A stretch of 5,533 bases of DNA from Lysinibacillus sp. GTDB lineage: Bacteria > Bacillota > Bacilli > Bacillales_A > Planococcaceae. The stretch lies in assembly GCA_012735355.1 (NCBI GenBank), contig JAAYHP010000164.1, forward strand, positions 1 through 5,533, written 5' to 3'. A program made the translations under genes and the position numbers. Shown here piece by piece: positions 1 through 5,533 of the stretch. The notes beneath the pieces are model-generated. The model searched no databases. It had not been told where the DNA came from and saw only the letters and a program-made list of their open reading frames with translations. Each line of letters begins with the position of its first letter. Positions within the stretch are counted from its first letter, which is position 1.

Positions 1-1
1 A

Positions 2-202
2 GATCCGGAAGCTACACGCCAAGCAAAAATTGAGGAATATAAAGAAAAATTTGCTAATCCATATGTTGCTGCTTCACTTGGAATGGTTGATGATGTAATC
101 GATCCAAGAGAAACTCGCATTAAGTTAATTCAAGGATTAGAAATGCTTGAAAATAAAGAAGAATCAAGACCTAAGAAAAAACACGGAAATATTCCGCTAT
201 AA
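2..202 (+). CDS. Acyl-CoA carboxylase beta (carboxyltransferase) subunit, C-terminal fragment (5' end outside window)
   Basis: This open frame runs in from the left edge and ends at TAA 200-202, leaving 66 C-terminal residues (DPEATRQAK... to ...KKKHGNIPL). The segment EEYKEKFANPYVAASLGMVDDVIDP and the ending KKHGNIPL are hallmarks of the carboxyltransferase beta chain of propionyl-CoA carboxylase and of the methylmalonyl-CoA decarboxylase alpha subunit (PccB / MmdA / YqjD family). Such proteins are usually about 510-520 residues, so only the last eighth is visible. The family moves a carboxyl group between biotin and the alpha carbon of propionyl-CoA; this part is the end of the C-terminal crotonase-like domain and contains no catalytic residue that would separate the subfamilies. 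A likely terminator follows, so it probably ends an upstream operon. In Bacillus such genes often lie beside B12-dependent methylmalonyl-CoA mutase genes, which would fit the cobalamin operon downstream, but that is inference. Confidence 0.93.
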   Translation, partial: DPEATRQAKIEEYKEKFANPYVAASLGMVDDVIDPRETRIKLIQGLEMLENKEESRPKKKHGNIPL

Positions 203-231
203 TTGTGAAAGTTTCCAATTACGTACCATTA

Positions 232-268
232 GAAGCACAAGCTAATCCCAGTTTGTACTTCGATTTTT
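232..268 (+). terminator. Probable intrinsic terminator of the upstream carboxylase operon
   Basis: Bases 232-243 can pair with 250-261 to give a 12-pair stem with one C-A mismatch (236/257) and one G-T wobble (241/252), closed by a six-base loop. Five Ts follow at 264-268. The stem is AT-rich and the T tract is short, so it is weaker than the terminator at 648-674, but it sits about 30 bases after the carboxylase stop codon, where a terminator is expected. Confidence 0.55.
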
Positions 269-364
269 CCAAAAATTCAAATTGGTTCTAACAATATTTC
301 ATATCAAAAGGTAATGAATATTATATGAATTTAGTAATTATTTTGTCTTATTTATAGAAAGATA

Positions 365-393
365 TAGAAATTTTTCAAACAATATGCTACAAT
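365..393 (+). promoter_or_regulatory. Predicted sigma-A-type promoter of the cobalt/cobalamin operon
   Basis: TACAAT at 388-393 matches the -10 consensus at five of six bases and is preceded directly by TGC (385-387), an extended -10 element. TAGAAA at 365-370 matches the -35 consensus TTGACA at four of six bases, with a 17-base spacer. Transcription would start near 400, about 20 bases before the first helix of the riboswitch, which is the expected geometry. Between the terminator (268) and this promoter I see only AT-rich DNA with no convincing gene or operator. The start site is inferred. Confidence 0.6.
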
Positions 394-420
394 TCAACTA
401 AATTTCAACAACTGAATAAT

Positions 421-576
421 CTATACGGTGCTAATGAAAATTAGCTTAAAAGGGAAACTAGTGAGAATCTAGTGCGGTCCCGCCACTGTGAAGAGGAGCT
501 CAAAATCAAATGCCACTGTGCAAACGGGAAGGCGATTTTGTAGCGATGACTCTAAGCCAGGAGACCTGCCGTATGG
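421..576 (+). ncRNA. Cobalamin (adenosylcobalamin-type) riboswitch aptamer
   Basis: The leader carries the conserved cobalamin aptamer blocks in order: CGGTG at 426-430, AAAAGGGAA at 448-456, the P5 loop region GTGAGAATC at 461-469, GGTCCCGCCACTGTG at 476-490, and a perfect B12 box AGCCAGGAGACCTGCC at 555-570. Closing stem P1 can be read directly: 421-428 pairs with 569-576 over eight pairs including one G-T wobble. Other helices are a six-pair hairpin 430-435/440-445 capped by a GAAA tetraloop, P4 452-455/478-481, P5 457-461/469-473, and a peripheral arm 501-507/534-540. The ligand is a cobalamin by family knowledge; the sequence alone does not fix which upper ligand is preferred. It lies upstream of cobalt uptake and corrin-synthesis genes, as expected for end-product feedback. 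An open frame at 510-695 runs through this RNA structure and is not a gene. Confidence 0.97.
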
Positions 577-584
577 AGTGGATG

Positions 585-654
585 GTAGTGTCCTACGAGG
601 ATAGGTACACGAATAGGCATGATTGGATTATTATGTCTTATTGTGGGACACTGC
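585..654 (+). promoter_or_regulatory. Riboswitch expression platform: antiterminator competing with a P13-like hairpin
   Basis: Two mutually exclusive folds are visible. In one, 585-598 pairs with 641-654 as a continuous 14-pair helix (three G-T wobbles); this uses up the 5' arm of the terminator (648-654) and should allow read-through. In the other, 588-595 pairs with 602-610 (bulged T at 606) around the loop CGAGGA at 596-601, in the place where the P13 hairpin normally follows the aptamer. In the family, ligand binding stabilises contact between L13 and L5. Holding 588-595 in P13 would break the antiterminator and free the terminator arm, so high cobalamin should mean OFF. I could not read a clear Watson-Crick match between L5 and this loop, so the kissing contact is assumed from the family. 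Confidence 0.75.
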
Positions 655-674
655 TAGTTTGGCAGTGTTTTTTT
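648..674 (+). terminator. Intrinsic terminator (attenuator) of the cobalamin riboswitch
   Basis: ACACTGC at 648-654 pairs perfectly with GCAGTGT at 662-668 around a seven-base loop, and the run of seven Ts at 668-674 begins within the last stem pair. It ends 31 bases before the cbiM start and before the cbiM ribosome site (694-699), so termination here would silence the whole operon. Its 5' arm is also the 3' arm of the antiterminator helix. Confidence 0.92.
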
Positions 675-705
675 ATTTTCAAATTTTCATTTTAGGAGGA
701 ATTTT

Positions 706-1452
706 ATGAAAGTCTCATTCAAAATACTTTACTTTCTAGCAGTATTATTAATCATTCCTAATACAGCTTTTGCTATGCATATCATGGAAGGTTTTTTACC
801 AATCAAGTGGGCAATATTTTGGTGGCTCCTTACATTCCCTTTTTTAATCATTGGATTAAAGAAAATGAGTAGTTTAGTAAAGAGAAATGCTGAGACGAAG
901 TTATTACTAGGTTTATCGGGTGCATTCACTTTTGTATTATCCGCATTAAAAATTCCTTCGGTTACGGGAAGTTGTTCTCATCCTACGGGTGTTGGGTTAG
1001 GAACCGTATTATTTGGACCATTTGTAATGAGTGTTTTAGGTACCATCGTGTTATTATTCCAATCATTATTATTAGCCCATGGAGGTTTAACAACGCTTGG
1101 CGCCAATGCGTTTTCGATGGCGATTGCTGGACCTTTTATCGCCTATGGAGTATTTAAAGGCTTCAATAGGATTGGTTTGCCCTTTACTCTAGCAGTTTTC
1201 TCAGCAGCAACATTAGCAGATTTAGGTACATATGTCATTACATCTATTCAACTTGCACTAGCCTTTCCATCTGAAGTTGGTGGAATTTTCGCTTCATTTG
1301 TAAAGTTTGCTGGCGTATTCGCTGTTACACAGGTACCATTAGCAATTATTGAAGGATTGATTTCAGTAATGGTGATGAATTTCTTATTGAAATACAACGA
1401 AAGAGAATTAAAGTTACTTCAAGTACTAAAGAAACCCCAGGAGGTGAAGTAA
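706..1452 (+). CDS. cbiM: CbiM, ECF-type cobalt transporter substrate-binding (S) component
   Basis: This 248-residue membrane protein is the core substrate component that captures Co2+ for uptake with CbiN, CbiQ and CbiO. Residues 1-23 form a clear signal peptide (K2, K6, hydrophobic core, AFA end); cleavage after A23 would leave Met24-His25 at the new N-terminus, followed by the conserved MHIMEGFLP. In solved CbiM/NikM-type proteins the terminal amine, His2 and an internal His make up the metal site. The matching internal His is H92 in [10 protein letters not shown], the motif typical of cobalt-type members. Further family blocks are [34 protein letters not shown] and PLAIIEGL, spread over about six hydrophobic segments. 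The start is fixed by AGGAGG at 694-699, six bases before ATG. First gene after the riboswitch, one base from cbiN. Nickel cannot be fully excluded, but the cobalamin setting makes cobalt far more likely. Confidence 0.96.
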   Translation: MKVSFKILYFLAVLLIIPNTAFAMHIMEGFLPIKWAIFWWLLTFPFLIIGLKKMSSLVKRNAETKLLLGLSGAFTFVLSALKIPSVTGSCSHPTGVGLGTVLFGPFVMSVLGTIVLLFQSLLLAHGGLTTLGANAFSMAIAGPFIAYGVFKGFNRIGLPFTLAVFSAATLADLGTYVITSIQLALAFPSEVGGIFASFVKFAGVFAVTQVPLAIIEGLISVMVMNFLLKYNERELKLLQVLKKPQEVK

Positions 1453-1453
1453 G

Positions 1454-1747
1454 ATGTTAAAAAAGAATATGCTTTTATTAATTTTGATCATTTTTTTAAT
1501 GATTGTCCCGCTGATTGTTAACGGAGATGCAGAATATGGTGGTGCAGATGGAGAAGCGGAAGGATTAATTACAGAACTGAACCAATCCTATGAACCATGG
1601 TTTTCAAGTATTTGGGAGCCTCCTAGTGGTGAAATAGAAAGTTTATTATTCGTACTACAAGGAGCAATCGGTGCAGGGTTCATTGGTTACTTTATAGGAT
1701 ATATGCGAGGCCGGAATAGGGGCGGGAATGCAGAGATACAGAAATGA
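1454..1747 (+). CDS. cbiN: CbiN, small auxiliary subunit of the cobalt ECF transporter
   Basis: This 97-residue protein has the usual length and topology of CbiN: a transmembrane segment near residues 6-23, an extracytoplasmic loop, and a second segment near 63-83, ending in a basic, Gly/Arg/Asn-rich cytoplasmic tail. The loop carries the family signature GGADGEAEGLI (29-39), then YEPWF (46-50) and PPSGEIESLLFVLQGAIGAG (56-75). CbiN is specific to cobalt transporters, where it acts with CbiM in loading the metal; this supports cobalt rather than nickel, whose systems use NikN or NikL-type partners. ATG follows the cbiM stop by one base and has a strong ribosome site, AGGAGGTG at 1439-1446, inside the end of cbiM. 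Its TGA stop overlaps the cbiQ start as ATGA (1744-1747), implying coupled translation. Confidence 0.96.
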   Translation: MLKKNMLLLILIIFLMIVPLIVNGDAEYGGADGEAEGLITELNQSYEPWFSSIWEPPSGEIESLLFVLQGAIGAGFIGYFIGYMRGRNRGGNAEIQK

Positions 1748-2526
1748 GAATGTTAGAATATTTCGCTTATCAATCACCTTTAAGAAATAAACACCCAATC
1801 GAAAAAATGGGATTTGCTCTTATTCCATTAATATTGAATATCGTATTTCAACATGTTCTTACATCCATATTCATATTTTGCATCATGACAGTTATTACTT
1901 TAATAATCGGAAAAGTTCCGATTCGCGTATATTTGAAGTTATTGCTTATTCCAGTGGTATTTCTAATTTCAAGTATACTAGTCATTTTACTCAATTTTTC
2001 AACTAACCCTATAGAAGGTGCCATTTTTCAATCTATTATTGGTCCCGTCACGATTTCAATTTCGATAACGAGTGTTGAAAAGGCATTGATGCTATTTGTT
2101 GTTGCTTTATCGAGTATTAGTTGTTTGTATTTTTTAATTTTATCTACGACGATTCAAGATTTTCTATATGGATTAAGGTGTTGTAAAGTACCAACTACTT
2201 TATTGGATTTAATTGCATTAATGTATCGATTTATATTTATATTTCTTGATTCCAGCAGGACAATCTATCTTGCACAAATAGCAAGGTTAGGTCACAGTTC
2301 TTTATTAAATTCTATCAAATCAATTGGGCTTATAATCAGTGCTTTGTTTATTAAGGTATTTCAAGAAATGAAAGACTTAAATAATGCGATAAATGCAAGA
2401 AGTGTAGATGGCTATTCAGCAGTCATTTCAAGAGAACTTCATTTTTCAACAAGTAGTTGGATATTTACGTTGTTAGTGAATTTGTTCATTATCGTCTTTT
2501 ATTTCACCGTTGGGAGAGTTGGTTAA
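1744..2526 (+). CDS. cbiQ: CbiQ, transmembrane coupling (T/EcfT) component of the cobalt ECF transporter
   Basis: This 260-residue, strongly hydrophobic protein belongs to the CbiQ/EcfT family, which links the CbiO ATPase to the CbiM/CbiN module. Hydrophobic segments lie roughly at 25-55, 62-85, 112-136, 152-170, 190-206 and 238-256. The N-terminal SPLRNKHPIEKM is the typical lead-in. The two cytoplasmic coupling motifs (Ala-Arg-x) appear as ARLG at 180-183 and ARSVDG at 218-223, the latter after KDLNNAINA; these are the parts that insert into the ATPase groove in solved ECF transporters. No strong ribosome site precedes the ATG at 1744; translation is probably coupled to cbiN through the ATGA overlap. 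A second ATG at 1750 would shorten it by two residues and cannot be excluded. Length is normal for the family and the frame is intact. Confidence 0.94.
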   Translation: MRMLEYFAYQSPLRNKHPIEKMGFALIPLILNIVFQHVLTSIFIFCIMTVITLIIGKVPIRVYLKLLLIPVVFLISSILVILLNFSTNPIEGAIFQSIIGPVTISISITSVEKALMLFVVALSSISCLYFLILSTTIQDFLYGLRCCKVPTTLLDLIALMYRFIFIFLDSSRTIYLAQIARLGHSSLLNSIKSIGLIISALFIKVFQEMKDLNNAINARSVDGYSAVISRELHFSTSSWIFTLLVNLFIIVFYFTVGRVG

Positions 2527-2527
2527 A

Positions 2528-3382
2528 ATGAATACTCCTTTGTTTGAATTGAAAGAAGTTTCTTATACCTATGAAGATGGAACAGAAGCTTTACAAAAAA
2601 TAAATTTACAAATTGATCAAGGAAAAAAAATTGCTTTGTTAGGTAGTAATGGAGCAGGGAAATCCACTTTAATATTGCATTTAAATGGTTTATTAAAACC
2701 AACCTCCGGAACAATTTATTTTAAAGGACAACCATTATCCTATTCAAAAAAAGCATTGTTAAATATTAGACGCAAGGTTGGAATTGTTTTTCAAAATCCA
2801 GAAACCCAGTTGTTTAATGGAACTGTTTGGGATGATATTGCCTATGGGCCATTTAATTTACATCTAGCAGAACAGGAACGAAAGTCGTTGATAGAGAAAG
2901 CAATTAATCAAACAGACGTTGAATCATTATTAGATAAACCGATTCACTTTTTAAGTGTTGGGCAAAAAAAGCGAGTTTCCATCGCTGGAGTTCTTGCTAT
3001 GGATCCTGAAGTCATCATATTAGATGAGCCGACTGCATCTTTAGATATTTATTACACAAGGAAAATACGAAAATTGTTAAACGAACTTCATTGTGACGGG
3101 AGAACACTCATTCTTTCTACTCATGATATTGACTTTGCTTATGAATGGGCTGACGAAGTCGTTGTGATGCATCATGGAGAAATGTTATATCACGGTGCTT
3201 TTTATCGTTTGTTTGAAGAAAACAAGGACATTGTGAAAAAAGCAAATTTAGAAACATCCATAATATTCGAAATTGCGCAAATGATGAAAATGCAAGGACT
3301 CATTTCAAAACTAGATGATGTACGTTCAAAAGAAAAAATAATCGATGTACTTCATGATTGTTTCATGAAGGCAAAGAATTAA
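2528..3382 (+). CDS. cbiO: CbiO, ATP-binding subunit of the cobalt ECF transporter
   Basis: This 284-residue ABC ATPase powers the cobalt importer on the cytoplasmic face of CbiQ. Motifs in order: Walker A GSNGAGKST (39-47), Q-loop Gln89 in VFQNPETQLFNGTVWDDIAYGP, signature LSVGQKKR (142-149), Walker B VIILDE (162-167) with catalytic Glu167, D-loop SLD (171-173), and switch His199 in STHD. The QNPETQLF Q-loop is characteristic of ECF-type ATPases. The second signature residue pair reads V-G where most members have G-G; a residue other than Gly at this point occurs in functional ABC proteins, so I do not treat this as inactivation. ATG 2528 is chosen because GGGAGAG at 2512-2518 lies nine bases upstream; a TTG at 2510 in the same frame lacks a ribosome site. 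It starts one base after the cbiQ stop. The C-terminal 60 residues are a regulatory-looking tail without a recognised motif. Confidence 0.95.
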   Translation: MNTPLFELKEVSYTYEDGTEALQKINLQIDQGKKIALLGSNGAGKSTLILHLNGLLKPTSGTIYFKGQPLSYSKKALLNIRRKVGIVFQNPETQLFNGTVWDDIAYGPFNLHLAEQERKSLIEKAINQTDVESLLDKPIHFLSVGQKKRVSIAGVLAMDPEVIILDEPTASLDIYYTRKIRKLLNELHCDGRTLILSTHDIDFAYEWADEVVVMHHGEMLYHGAFYRLFEENKDIVKKANLETSIIFEIAQMMKMQGLISKLDDVRSKEKIIDVLHDCFMKAKN

Positions 3383-3396
3383 AAGGGGTGATGAGT
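3383..3396 (+). promoter_or_regulatory. Ribosome-binding site that favours a TTG start for cbiH60
   Basis: AAGGGGTGAT at 3383-3392 resembles the Bacillus anti-16S consensus AAGGAGGTGAT with one base missing. The ATG at 3391 lies inside this element, only two bases after the GGGG core, which is too close for normal initiation. TTG at 3397 lies eight bases after the core, the usual distance. A further TTG at 3358, inside cbiO, has no such site. Confidence 0.6.
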
Positions 3397-4992
3397 TTGA
3401 AGGGAAAGCTTTACATTGTCGGATTTGGTCCAGGTGATGCTAATCACATTACCTATCGTGCAGTTGAAGCAATCAAAGCTAGTGATACAATCATTGGCTA
3501 TAAAACTTACGTCGAGTTAATTAAAGATTTATTAGATTCCAAACAACAAATTATTAGTACAGGGATGACAGAGGAAGTATCACGAGCACAAGCGGCAATA
3601 AAACTTGCTGAAGCGGGGCACCATGTGTCGGTCATTTCAAGTGGTGATTCAGGTGTATACGGTATGGCTGGTTTAATTTATGAAGTGCTCATTGAACAAG
3701 GGTGGAATAAAGAAACCGGGGTTGAAATTGAAGTTATTCCTGGCATTTCTGCAGTTCATTCTTGCGGTTCCCTTCTTGGAGCTCCAATAATGCATGATTC
3801 ATGCACAATTAGTTTAAGCGACCATTTAACGCCATGGTCTATTATTGAAAAAAGACTGGAAGCAGCGGCAGCAGCAGATTTTGTAATTGCTTTATATAAT
3901 CCTAAAAGCGGTAGGAGAACAAAACAAATTGTAGAGGCTAGGAGAATTTTATTAAAATACCGGTCACCGAATACACCTGTTGGACTCGTAAAGAGTGCTT
4001 ATCGTGAGAGACAAAATATTGTAATTACTACGCTAGAAAAAATGCTAGATTACGAGATTGGTATGCTCACAACGGTGATTATCGGAAATTCTTCCACTTT
4101 TGTGTATGATGACTTAATGATTACACCGAGAGGATACAAACGAAAATATACGCTTGATAGCGAGATTCAACCATTGAAACCTCATGAACGATTAAAAAAG
4201 GAAGCTGAACCTTGGTCTTTAGAAAATCTAGAGTCGAAAGAAAGTGAACTATTTAAACAAAAAACGCCATTTCAACTTGCATGTGAAGCAATTGCCATGC
4301 TAGATCAAAAGCAACATTTCGTTGTAGAACAGCCAAGCAATATGTCTATTTTTGAATTTGCGGTAAGCCCTGGAGTGGCAAACAAACGATTTACTCCGGA
4401 GCAATTTCAGCTGTTAGCAGAAATTGTGGGAAATGAAGGAAGGATGGACTATTCAAGGGATCATCAGTTACTCATAAGTATTCCAACCAATAATCCTAAT
4501 AAAATAGTAGAGCAAATATCAAACGTTGGATTGCTAGTGATGCCGGTTGGAAATGTCGTTACGGTAAAAGCTTGTGATTTTTGTGATGGTGAAAAAACCG
4601 AACCCATTCCATACGCGGAAGAACTTCAAAGACGATTTGGAGGAAAAGCCATGCCGAAAGAATTAAAGATCGGTATTAATGGATGCGGAATGGCTTGTTA
4701 CAACGCAGTTATGGAAGATATCGGAATCGTTTACCGAAAAGGTAAGTTTGATGTGTTTTTAGGGGCAAAACCAGTTGGGCGTACGGCACATCCTGGACAA
4801 TTAATTGAAGAAGGACTAGAAGCGGATCAATTAGTTGATTTAATCGAAAAAATTATTGAGGAATATAAAGAACATGCTCATCCAAATGAAAGACTATTTA
4901 AATATTTTAAACGGAAAAAAGTGCTAGCAGGCTACGAATATCAAGATAATGAACCAAAATTGAATTTACAACCGATCCCTTGTGTAGATTAG
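3397..4992 (+). CDS. cbiH: CbiH60-type precorrin-3B / cobalt-factor III C17-methyltransferase fused to an Fe-S reductase-like domain
   Basis: This 531-residue protein joins two parts. Residues 1-245 are a CbiH/CobJ-type tetrapyrrole methylase: FGPGD (10-14), SSGDSGVYGMAG (81-92), EVIPGISAVHSCGSLLGAP (112-130), LSDHLTPW (140-147) and ALYNPKSGRR (165-174). These enzymes use S-adenosylmethionine to methylate C17 and drive the ring contraction to cobalt-precorrin-4. After a charged linker (about 250-290), residues 315-505 resemble half of a nitrite/sulfite reductase: a ferredoxin-like half domain (FAVSPGVANKRFTPEQFQLLAEI) and a cluster region with Cys393, Cys396, Cys430 and Cys434 (CxxC, later CxxxC in GINGCGMAC). 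The layout and size match CbiH60 of Bacillus megaterium, reported to bind a [4Fe-4S] cluster; ordinary CbiH is about 240 residues. TTG is preferred as start; ATG at 3391 would add two residues. Fourteen bases follow cbiO and thirteen precede cbiX, so it is co-transcribed. Confidence 0.93.
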   Translation: MKGKLYIVGFGPGDANHITYRAVEAIKASDTIIGYKTYVELIKDLLDSKQQIISTGMTEEVSRAQAAIKLAEAGHHVSVISSGDSGVYGMAGLIYEVLIEQGWNKETGVEIEVIPGISAVHSCGSLLGAPIMHDSCTISLSDHLTPWSIIEKRLEAAAAADFVIALYNPKSGRRTKQIVEARRILLKYRSPNTPVGLVKSAYRERQNIVITTLEKMLDYEIGMLTTVIIGNSSTFVYDDLMITPRGYKRKYTLDSEIQPLKPHERLKKEAEPWSLENLESKESELFKQKTPFQLACEAIAMLDQKQHFVVEQPSNMSIFEFAVSPGVANKRFTPEQFQLLAEIVGNEGRMDYSRDHQLLISIPTNNPNKIVEQISNVGLLVMPVGNVVTVKACDFCDGEKTEPIPYAEELQRRFGGKAMPKELKIGINGCGMACYNAVMEDIGIVYRKGKFDVFLGAKPVGRTAHPGQLIEEGLEADQLVDLIEKIIEEYKEHAHPNERLFKYFKRKKVLAGYEYQDNEPKLNLQPIPCVD

Positions 4993-5005
4993 GAGGAAGA
5001 AAATA

Positions 5006-5533
5006 ATGACAAAAGCCATTTTGTTTGTAGGACATGGAAGTAAGTTAGAAGCAGGAAATAATGAAGTAAGGGAATTTGTGGAGCAATTATCCCCTTTAAT
5101 AGATGCTAATTTATTAGTTGAGACTTGTTTTTTAGAATTTGCTGAACCTACCATTTCTCAAGGAATTGATTATTGTGTTGAAAAAGGTGCAACAGAAATA
5201 TATGTAATTCCGATTATTTTACTACATGCAGGACATTCAAAAATTCATATTCCTGCTGAAATTGTAGAAGCACAAAATAAATATCCCCATGTGAAATTTA
5301 CGTATGGTGAAGTTGTTGGAATTCACGAAGAAATACTTCAAATTTTACTAGAGCGTTTGCAAGAAATCGGTTTTGATACACAGGCAAAACATGAAGACAC
5401 AGCGATTTTATTAATTGCTCGTGGTGGAAGCGATGAATACGCAAATGGTGATTTTTATAAGATTACTAGACTTTTATGGGAAAAACTAGATGTTCCAATA
5501 GTAGAAAGTGCTTTTATGGGAGTGACAGAACCA
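5006..5533 (+). CDS. cbiX: CbiX, sirohydrochlorin cobaltochelatase (3' end outside window)
   Basis: The first 176 residues are present and the frame is open at the right edge. CbiX inserts Co2+ into sirohydrochlorin, the step that commits the tetrapyrrole to the anaerobic cobalamin route. The N-terminal half has FVGHGSK (7-13) with metal-site His10, the family block ETCFLEFAEPTI (39-50) with conserved acid Glu43, and LLHAGHSKIHIP (72-83) carrying the second metal-site His (H74 or, more likely by family spacing, beside H77). From about residue 132 a second chelatase-like repeat begins (AILLIARGGSDEYANGDFYKI, then ESAFMGVTEP), so this is the long two-domain form rather than the about 120-residue archaeal one. 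Long Bacillus forms can end in a His-rich stretch and an Fe-S motif; that part lies beyond the window. AGGAGG at 4991-4996, overlapping the end of the preceding gene, supports the ATG at 5006. SirB, the iron chelatase, is a related alternative, but the context favours cobalt. Confidence 0.95.
   Translation, partial: MTKAILFVGHGSKLEAGNNEVREFVEQLSPLIDANLLVETCFLEFAEPTISQGIDYCVEKGATEIYVIPIILLHAGHSKIHIPAEIVEAQNKYPHVKFTYGEVVGIHEEILQILLERLQEIGFDTQAKHEDTAILLIARGGSDEYANGDFYKITRLLWEKLDVPIVESAFMGVTEP

Noticed and set aside
293..322. Imperfect AT-only inverted repeat in the intergenic region, considered as an operator or terminator
   Set aside because: Pairing is interrupted, contains almost no G-C pairs and has no T tract; expected by chance in DNA this AT-rich.
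510..695. 61-codon open frame on the + strand starting in the aptamer
   Set aside because: It crosses the B12 box, antiterminator and terminator; its codons follow RNA structure, there is no ribosome site, and the product resembles no protein I know.
729..929. 66-codon open frame on the - strand opposite cbiM
   Set aside because: It is antisense to the signal peptide and first membrane segments of a certain gene; no sign of independent coding.
972..1157. 61-codon open frame on the + strand inside cbiM
   Set aside because: It is an out-of-frame shadow of a highly conserved part of cbiM, with no ribosome site.
2623..2630. Run of eight As in cbiO just before Walker A (and seven As at 2964-2970 in the signature motif), possible slippage sites or frameshifts
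   Set aside because: The frame is intact through both runs and encodes the expected residues; such runs are common in AT-rich genomes and nothing suggests programmed slippage.
2523..2714. 63-codon open frame on the - strand opposite the start of cbiO
   Set aside because: Antisense to the Walker A region; Phe/Leu-rich composition simply mirrors the A-rich coding strand.
4966..5154. 62-codon open frame on the - strand across the cbiH60-cbiX junction
   Set aside because: It is opposite two certain genes and the cbiX ribosome site; no recognisable product.

Overview
The window is AT-rich DNA from a Bacillaceae-type low-GC Gram-positive (inference from strong AGGAGG-type ribosome sites, TTG/ATG starts, Bacillus-like protein sequences and a gene set resembling the anaerobic cobalamin operon of Bacillus/Priestia megaterium). 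All genes lie on the + strand.

Region by region: (1) Positions 2-202 are the last 66 codons of a biotin-dependent acyl-CoA carboxylase beta subunit (propionyl-CoA carboxylase / methylmalonyl-CoA decarboxylase family), followed by a likely intrinsic terminator at 232-268. (2) Positions 365-705 form the control region of the next operon: a sigma-A-like promoter (-10 at 388-393), a cobalamin riboswitch aptamer (421-576) and a transcription-attenuation platform (585-674) in which an antiterminator, a P13-like hairpin and an intrinsic terminator compete for the same bases. (3) cbiM, cbiN, cbiQ and cbiO (706-3382) encode a complete ECF-type cobalt importer, packed with 1-bp gaps or a 4-base overlap. 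(4) A 531-residue cbiH60-type gene (3397-4992) encodes a precorrin-3B / cobalt-factor III C17-methyltransferase fused to a nitrite/sulfite-reductase-like Fe-S domain. (5) cbiX (5006 to the window end, incomplete) encodes the cobaltochelatase that puts cobalt into sirohydrochlorin.

Together the operon forms a supply line: CbiMNQO imports Co2+, CbiX inserts it into sirohydrochlorin, and CbiH60 carries out the ring contraction of the oxygen-independent (early cobalt insertion) corrin pathway. The end product, cobalamin, should bind the leader and shut down transcription of the whole unit. The upstream carboxylase suggests that a B12-dependent methylmalonyl-CoA mutase locus lies just outside the window. 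I found no mobile element, CRISPR array, tRNA or rRNA. All the systems here belong to known families; the most notable points are the readable attenuator, the signal-peptide form of CbiM, and the Fe-S fusion methyltransferase.
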